9,743 nucleotides of DNA, from contig CAMXZF010000020.1 of the NCBI GenBank assembly GCA_947253405.1, forward strand, positions 1 through 9,743, in the 5' to 3' direction. The notes under the pieces are model-generated. The model worked only from the letters and a program-made list of their open reading frames with translations. It was not told the origin of the DNA and searched no databases. Origin of the DNA: an uncultured Candidatus Saccharibacteria bacterium (lineage in GTDB: Bacteria; Patescibacteriota; Saccharimonadia; Saccharimonadales; Saccharimonadaceae). This document shows, one piece after another, positions 7,194 through 9,743 of this stretch; within the stretch, counting starts at the first letter, position 1, and the number at the start of each line of letters is the position of its first letter. The translations under genes and the position numbers were made by a program.

Positions 7194-7199
7194 ATTATA
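7194..7199 (-). promoter_or_regulatory. Candidate gltX -10 box, implying a leaderless mRNA
   Basis: A perfect TATAAT on the minus strand ends seven bases before the gltX ATG. With usual spacing, transcription would start at or within a base or two of the start codon, and there is no Shine-Dalgarno. The -35 position 17 bases upstream (CTAGCC) is a poor match, so activity would depend on the -10 box or a factor. It is back to back with the kinase promoter. Confidence 0.5.
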
Positions 7200-7222
7200 T
7201 AACAGTGTATCGATTCGGCTAG

Positions 7223-7250
7223 TTTAAATATGCTAGATTTATTATATAAT
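7223..7250 (+). promoter_or_regulatory. Candidate promoter for the histidine kinase gene
   Basis: TTTAAA (7223-7228, 4 of 6 matches to -35) and a perfect TATAAT (7245-7250) are 16 bases apart on the plus strand. Transcription would start near 7257, about nine bases before the ATG at 7266. This supports 7266 rather than the in-frame ATG at 7230, which lies upstream of the -10 box. It diverges from the gltX promoter within a gap of 79 bases. Confidence 0.55.
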
Positions 7251-7265
7251 CGTATTAAGGCTCTT

Positions 7266-8735
7266 ATGTTTAAATACAAAAATCAAACCAGCAATGAATC
7301 GCCAGTTAATTGGCTAGTCCATCTTATTACTGCTGCAACTATTCTATTAGCCACTACTAGTGCCATTAGCCTCTACTTTATTCTAGATAATATTTTAAAT
7401 ATGATTTGCTGGCAAGCTTTGCTGGTTAGCCTAATTTTATTTTTTGTAATTAACTTAATTGTATTTTTAATATCAAAGAGCAAGATTAGACAAACCAAAC
7501 AGCTACTTGATAATAAAGCGGTTAAAACAGTTTTTAATAATGAGTCGAAAAGCCAAAATTTAGCAGCTGACAGTGATTGCGCGGGGCAAAATTATAACGC
7601 TCGAATAGAATCAGAACGAATAGAAAGCGCCATACAATCGACACTTGATGATTTGCCAGTGGGCGTTATACAGCTAGATGATAAGCTAAACGTAATAAGC
7701 AATAACAGATCTGCTCCAATATGTATTGACAATAATGGCAAGCAACCCCAGCTTGATTGGTCGGGGTCTCCAATATCTCTATCAGAATGGGCAAAAAAAG
7801 TTGGTGCCAACGATATAGCGGCCACTAAGATCTGGCCTCGAGTACAAAATGTGCCTTCGGGTAGTTTAGAAGATCGCCACATCTATGATGTCGTAGCTAA
7901 ATATAAACGCAGGAATGCCGATAATGGCAATATCACGTTAGTTACACTAGATAGAACTGATAGCTATATCGAAAGTGATTCCAGTATTGACTTTATTACC
8001 TTGGCCGCGCATGAATTACGCGGACCAATCACTATCCTTAGAGGCTACACTAGTATCCTACTAGATGATTACGCCAACACATTCAGCGATGATCAGCGTC
8101 AAATATTAAATCAAATACAAGTTAGTAGTAATCGACTATCGTCTTACATAAATAATATTCTAAATGCCAATCGCTATGACAAAAAACAGTATAAATTTAC
8201 CTTAAATTCGGTGAATTTAATTGACGTTGTTAATCAGGTTAAGCTTGACTTAGAGCTAAGGGCTGCGACTTTTGGCTCTAATATTGAGTGGTCAATACCA
8301 AACAACTTACCTAATGCCTATTGTGATCCTAGCGCCATCGAGCAAGTTTTAGTTAATTTAGTTGATAACGCTATTAAATACAGTCACAACAATAGTATTA
8401 TTAATGTTAATTTTGAAATAGATCCCAATAACAGTAACTACATTATAATATCTGTAGTTGACCATGGGGTGGGTATTACCCGCTCGGCTCTACCTAACTT
8501 GTTTAGTAAATTTTACCGCAGTGAACGCACCGGTAACGCCGTAGGTGGGTCAGGCTTGGGTCTATATATATGTCGAATTATTACCGAGGGTCATGGCGGC
8601 AATATTTCTGTTCAGTCCACACCAGGCAAAGGTAGTGCCTTCTACTTTACTATACCAATTTATAATGAAGACAACGTTATTAAACTTGATAATCGCCCTA
8701 GCGCCCAGATTAACAACCACGGACTTATTAGGTAA
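7266..8735 (+). CDS. Membrane sensor histidine kinase
   Basis: This 489-residue protein is a two-component sensor kinase: it autophosphorylates on His and passes phosphate to a response regulator. Two membrane segments at about 17-40 and 50-70 are joined by a loop of only about ten residues, so sensing is probably in the membrane or cytoplasm. A PAS-like region at about 122-235 (STLDDLPVGVIQLDDKLNVI) follows. The dimerisation helix carries His249 in ITLAAHELRGPITILRGY. The ATPase domain has an N box (NLVDNAIKYS), G1 (DHGVGI), F box (LFSKFYR) and G2 (GGSGLGLYI). The start at 7266 has AAGG six bases upstream; an in-frame ATG at 7230 lies before the promoter box. No response regulator is in this window, so it appears orphan here. 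Its signal is unknown. Confidence 0.94.
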   Translation: MFKYKNQTSNESPVNWLVHLITAATILLATTSAISLYFILDNILNMICWQALLVSLILFFVINLIVFLISKSKIRQTKQLLDNKAVKTVFNNESKSQNLAADSDCAGQNYNARIESERIESAIQSTLDDLPVGVIQLDDKLNVISNNRSAPICIDNNGKQPQLDWSGSPISLSEWAKKVGANDIAATKIWPRVQNVPSGSLEDRHIYDVVAKYKRRNADNGNITLVTLDRTDSYIESDSSIDFITLAAHELRGPITILRGYTSILLDDYANTFSDDQRQILNQIQVSSNRLSSYINNILNANRYDKKQYKFTLNSVNLIDVVNQVKLDLELRAATFGSNIEWSIPNNLPNAYCDPSAIEQVLVNLVDNAIKYSHNNSIINVNFEIDPNNSNYIIISVVDHGVGITRSALPNLFSKFYRSERTGNAVGGSGLGLYICRIITEGHGGNISVQSTPGKGSAFYFTIPIYNEDNVIKLDNRPSAQINNHGLIR

Positions 8736-8740
8736 ATTTA

Positions 8741-8769
8741 TTGCCTAAAATAAGTATTATTGCTAGAAT
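8741..8769 (+). promoter_or_regulatory. Candidate tRNA-Glu promoter with extended -10
   Basis: TTGCCT (8741-8746) and TAGAAT (8764-8769, 5 of 6 matches) are 17 bases apart, and TGC directly before TAGAAT gives an extended -10. Transcription would start near 8776, five bases before the mature tRNA. The tRNA is thus probably transcribed on its own as well as by read-through from the kinase gene, whose stop codon is six bases upstream. Confidence 0.65.
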
Positions 8770-8780
8770 ATCAAAGTAAT

Positions 8781-8855
8781 GGTCTCGTCGTCTAACGGTT
8801 AGGACACTGGGTTCTCATCCCAACAATCGGGGTTCGATTCCCCGCGAGATCACCA
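8781..8855 (+). tRNA. tRNA-Glu, anticodon CUC, CCA encoded
   Basis: The sequence folds into a standard cloverleaf. The acceptor arm GGTCTCG pairs with CGAGATC (one G-U), the D arm has GTCT and AGGAC, the T stem is CGGGG/CCCCG with loop TTCGATT, and discriminator A8852 is followed by encoded CCA at 8853-8855. The anticodon loop TTCTCAT places CUC at 8814-8816, which reads GAG. The anticodon stem CTGGG/CCCAA has a C-A mismatch at its outer pair (27-43). GluRS, its synthetase, is encoded in the same window. A second tRNA-Glu(UUC) is needed for GAA codons and must lie elsewhere. Confidence 0.96.
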
Positions 8856-8908
8856 AATTTGCTAGAAATATTTAAGAATAACTATTTTGGCTACATAAAG
8901 CTTGATTT

Positions 8909-8938
8909 AAAAGAGCGATGCTATAGCATCGCTCTTTT
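8909..8938. terminator. Bidirectional intrinsic terminator
   Basis: These 30 bases are a perfect palindrome: AAAAGAGCGATGC, loop TATA, then GCATCGCTCTTTT. Both strands give a 13-bp hairpin ending in a U tract. It lies between the tRNA, which ends at 8855 on the plus strand, and the DUF4352 gene, whose stop is at 8956 on the minus strand. It can therefore end both convergent transcripts. The rest of the 100-base gap holds nothing I can identify. Confidence 0.9.
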
Positions 8939-8955
8939 GTTTCTAGCTAACTAAT

Positions 8956-9534
8956 TTACAACTTGATCTGTACAGTTTTATCTGACCAGAAAGAGGATTT
9001 GTAGTGTAATATTAAGCCAGTACTATCTTTTGGCACCTGAAACACAATAGAACCTGATTTTTTGCCACCCTTAGCAAGCTCACCCGAATCTAAGCTATCG
9101 TCTGCTTGGGCCAAAGCGGCGTCAGTATATTTTTCGATATTACCGTTAGCATCCTGCATTTCCCAGTCTAGAGCATTATATTGCACTCGATCGTCAGACT
9201 TATTCTCAATTAAGATATTAACTTTTATATACTCCATGCCATCTTTAGGCGCACTAAACTCGTTACCTGTATTATAATTACGCTCGATCGATTTAACAGT
9301 TATTTCTTTATTGTCATAAGCAATAACATCACCAACCTTAAACTCAGTCTGCTGCTCTTCTTTTGGTTTTTCTTGTTGTGAAGAATTGTTGTCACTACCT
9401 ACTTTTGTAGCATCCTTATTACCCTGTATCGCTGGAACGATTATACCTATAATTACTATTATAACGATTAACCAAAACCACCATTTCTTAAAAATTGGCT
9501 TTTTGGGCTGCGATATTCCAATGCCCTCTCTCAT
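8956..9534 (-). CDS. Membrane-anchored DUF4352-type protein
   Basis: The function is unknown. The 192-residue product has a short basic cytoplasmic start (QPKKPIFKKWW), one membrane segment at about 19-36 (WFWLIVIIVIIGIIVPAI), a polar linker rich in K, E, Q and S to about 63, and an extracellular domain. The domain begins FKVGDVIAYDNKEITVKSIE and ends with LDSGELAKGGKKSGSIVFQV and PKDSTGLILHY. Conserved-looking NxxYIKVNILIENKSD-like and SGELAxGGKxSGxIVF patterns are typical of the DUF4352 immunoglobulin-like fold in exported proteins of Gram-positive bacteria. There is no lipobox cysteine, so it is anchored by the helix. A strong AGGGAGG lies seven bases before the ATG. The 209 bases upstream contain a strongly structured RNA that may control it. 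Confidence 0.82.
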   Translation of the reverse strand: MREGIGISQPKKPIFKKWWFWLIVIIVIIGIIVPAIQGNKDATKVGSDNNSSQQEKPKEEQQTEFKVGDVIAYDNKEITVKSIERNYNTGNEFSAPKDGMEYIKVNILIENKSDDRVQYNALDWEMQDANGNIEKYTDAALAQADDSLDSGELAKGGKKSGSIVFQVPKDSTGLILHYKSSFWSDKTVQIKL

Positions 9535-9560
9535 TATGTTTCCTCCCTGTATCTTGTTTA

Positions 9561-9566
9561 TTTATA
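9561..9566 (-). promoter_or_regulatory. Possible proximal -10 box for the DUF4352 gene
   Basis: TATAAA on the minus strand lies between the structured RNA's U tract and the AGGGAGG ribosome-binding site. It would give a leader of about 20 bases and let the gene be expressed separately from the upstream RNA. The -35 position (TGGCGG) matches poorly, so this is weak. Whether it works decides if the upstream RNA is a leader or an independent small RNA. Confidence 0.25.
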
Positions 9567-9594
9567 CCCAAAAAACTTGCTCGCCGCCAGATAC

Positions 9595-9677
9595 AAAAAA
9601 CGACACCGCAAGGGTGTTCTAAGACCTATTTACAAACCAGAGTTTTTGGCTCAGCCTGCTATGCGGTGCCGTTTTTT
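9595..9677 (-). terminator. Candidate conditional terminator at the RNA 3' end
   Basis: On the minus strand AAAAAACGGCACCGCA (9662-9677) pairs with UGCGGUGUCGUUUUUU (9595-9610): 16 bp with one G-U, ending in six U residues. The 51-base loop is long for an ordinary terminator and contains halves of the other stems, so formation depends on how the upstream RNA folds. A 9-bp alternative pairing (9659-9667 with 9686-9694) takes up six bases of the upstream arm and would prevent it. The next gene start is 61 bases downstream. Confidence 0.5.
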
Positions 9678-9727
9678 ACAGCTGAACCGCATAGGTAAAT
9701 TCTGGTTCAAATAATATGTCTTAGAAC
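9595..9727 (-). ncRNA. Candidate structured RNA: leader attenuator or small RNA
   Basis: On the minus strand this 133-base region forms three nested stems. Stem A is GUUCUAAGAC (9718-9727) with 9616-9625, a perfect 10 bp. Stem B is AACCAGA (9701-9707) with 9635-9641, 7 bp by UCUGGUU. Stem C is GGUUCAGCUG (9679-9688) with 9648-9658, 10 bp with one bulge. The 20-base apical loop (9659-9678) contains a stretch (9662-9677) complementary over 16 bases to the 3' end (9595-9610), allowing a pseudoknot or terminator. The two non-Watson-Crick pairs are G-U only on the minus strand, and a TATACT box lies seven bases before stem A. I recognise no known riboswitch, 6S or tmRNA sequence motif. It may be a leader for the DUF4352 gene or an independent RNA; a 6S-like rod is a weaker alternative. 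Confidence 0.6.
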
Positions 9728-9733
9728 TCTTTT

Positions 9734-9739
9734 AGTATA
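9734..9739 (-). promoter_or_regulatory. Candidate -10 box for the structured RNA
   Basis: TATACT (5 of 6 matches) on the minus strand lies six bases before the first base of stem A (9727), so transcription would start at or very near the base of the stem. The -35 box would fall beyond the window and cannot be judged. Confidence 0.45.
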
Positions 9740-9743
9740 CTAC

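Noticed and set aside
7230..7265. In-frame upstream ATG for the histidine kinase
   Set aside because: It lies upstream of the TATAAT box at 7245-7250 and has no ribosome-binding site, while the ATG at 7266 has AAGG at fitting distance.
7187..7279. Longer gltX reading frame starting at 7279
   Set aside because: The extra 31 residues have no GluRS counterpart, would overlap the kinase gene and both promoters, and the MKNVRTRFAPSPTG start is the family's normal N-terminus.
7592..7882. Minus-strand open frame of 96 codons inside the kinase gene
   Set aside because: It is antisense to the PAS-like region, has no recognisable motif or ribosome-binding site, and the kinase frame is well supported.
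9386..9698. Plus-strand open frames over the DUF4352 start and the structured RNA
   Set aside because: They lack family motifs and ribosome-binding sites; wobble pairs and promoter box support RNA from the opposite strand.
9616..9727. Inverted repeat as an insertion-sequence end or assembly fold-back artefact
   Set aside because: The arms are only partly matched, with internal loops and strand-specific G-U pairs, unlike a chimeric fold-back or transposon end, and no transposase is present.
1..9743. CRISPR arrays, tandem repeats, phage or transposase genes
   Set aside because: None seen by reading both strands; gene content is housekeeping and envelope.

Overview
The window is a low-GC (about 40% by eye) bacterial contig end with the standard genetic code: TAA, TAG and TGA all end recognisable proteins. 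Compact ribosomal proteins with a zinc-ligand-free L36 and a cysteine-free S4, a sortase, short or absent mRNA leaders and tight packing suggest a Candidate Phyla Radiation (Patescibacteria) genome, possibly Saccharibacteria. That placement is inference; no marker here proves it. The first 46 bases are sequencing-library sequence (Illumina Nextera Read 1 adapter plus probable index), not genome, so the left end is artificial and cuts rplM.

Layout. From 7186 down to 47 almost everything runs on the minus strand: gltX (glutamyl-tRNA synthetase), secY (translocon), a membrane-anchored sortase, then infA-rpmJ-rpsM-rpsK-rpsD-rpoA-rplQ-rplM. The last eight are the classic end of the spc/alpha ribosomal cluster, with gaps of -1 to 38 bases and Shine-Dalgarno sites often inside the preceding gene. 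The adk and map genes that commonly lie between secY and infA are absent and a sortase sits there instead. Promoter-like sequences precede gltX, secY and infA.

The gltX promoter is back to back with that of a plus-strand membrane histidine kinase (7266-8735), followed by a tRNA-Glu(CUC) with its own promoter. A perfect 30-base palindrome then separates these from a convergent minus-strand gene for a membrane-anchored DUF4352-type protein.

The most unusual part is the 209-base stretch upstream of that gene. On the minus strand it can encode a highly structured RNA of about 133 nt: three nested stems, a loop complementary over 16 bases to the RNA's own U-rich 3' end, and a 9-bp alternative pairing that would block this. 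Both imperfect pairs are G-U wobbles only on the minus strand, and a TATACT box lies just upstream of the first stem. It looks like an attenuator/riboswitch-type leader or a stand-alone small RNA; I do not recognise the family.

Functionally the window is mostly translation and secretion housekeeping (tRNA-Glu and its synthetase, ribosomal proteins, IF-1, RNA polymerase alpha, SecY), with envelope functions (sortase, sensor kinase, DUF4352 protein) interleaved.
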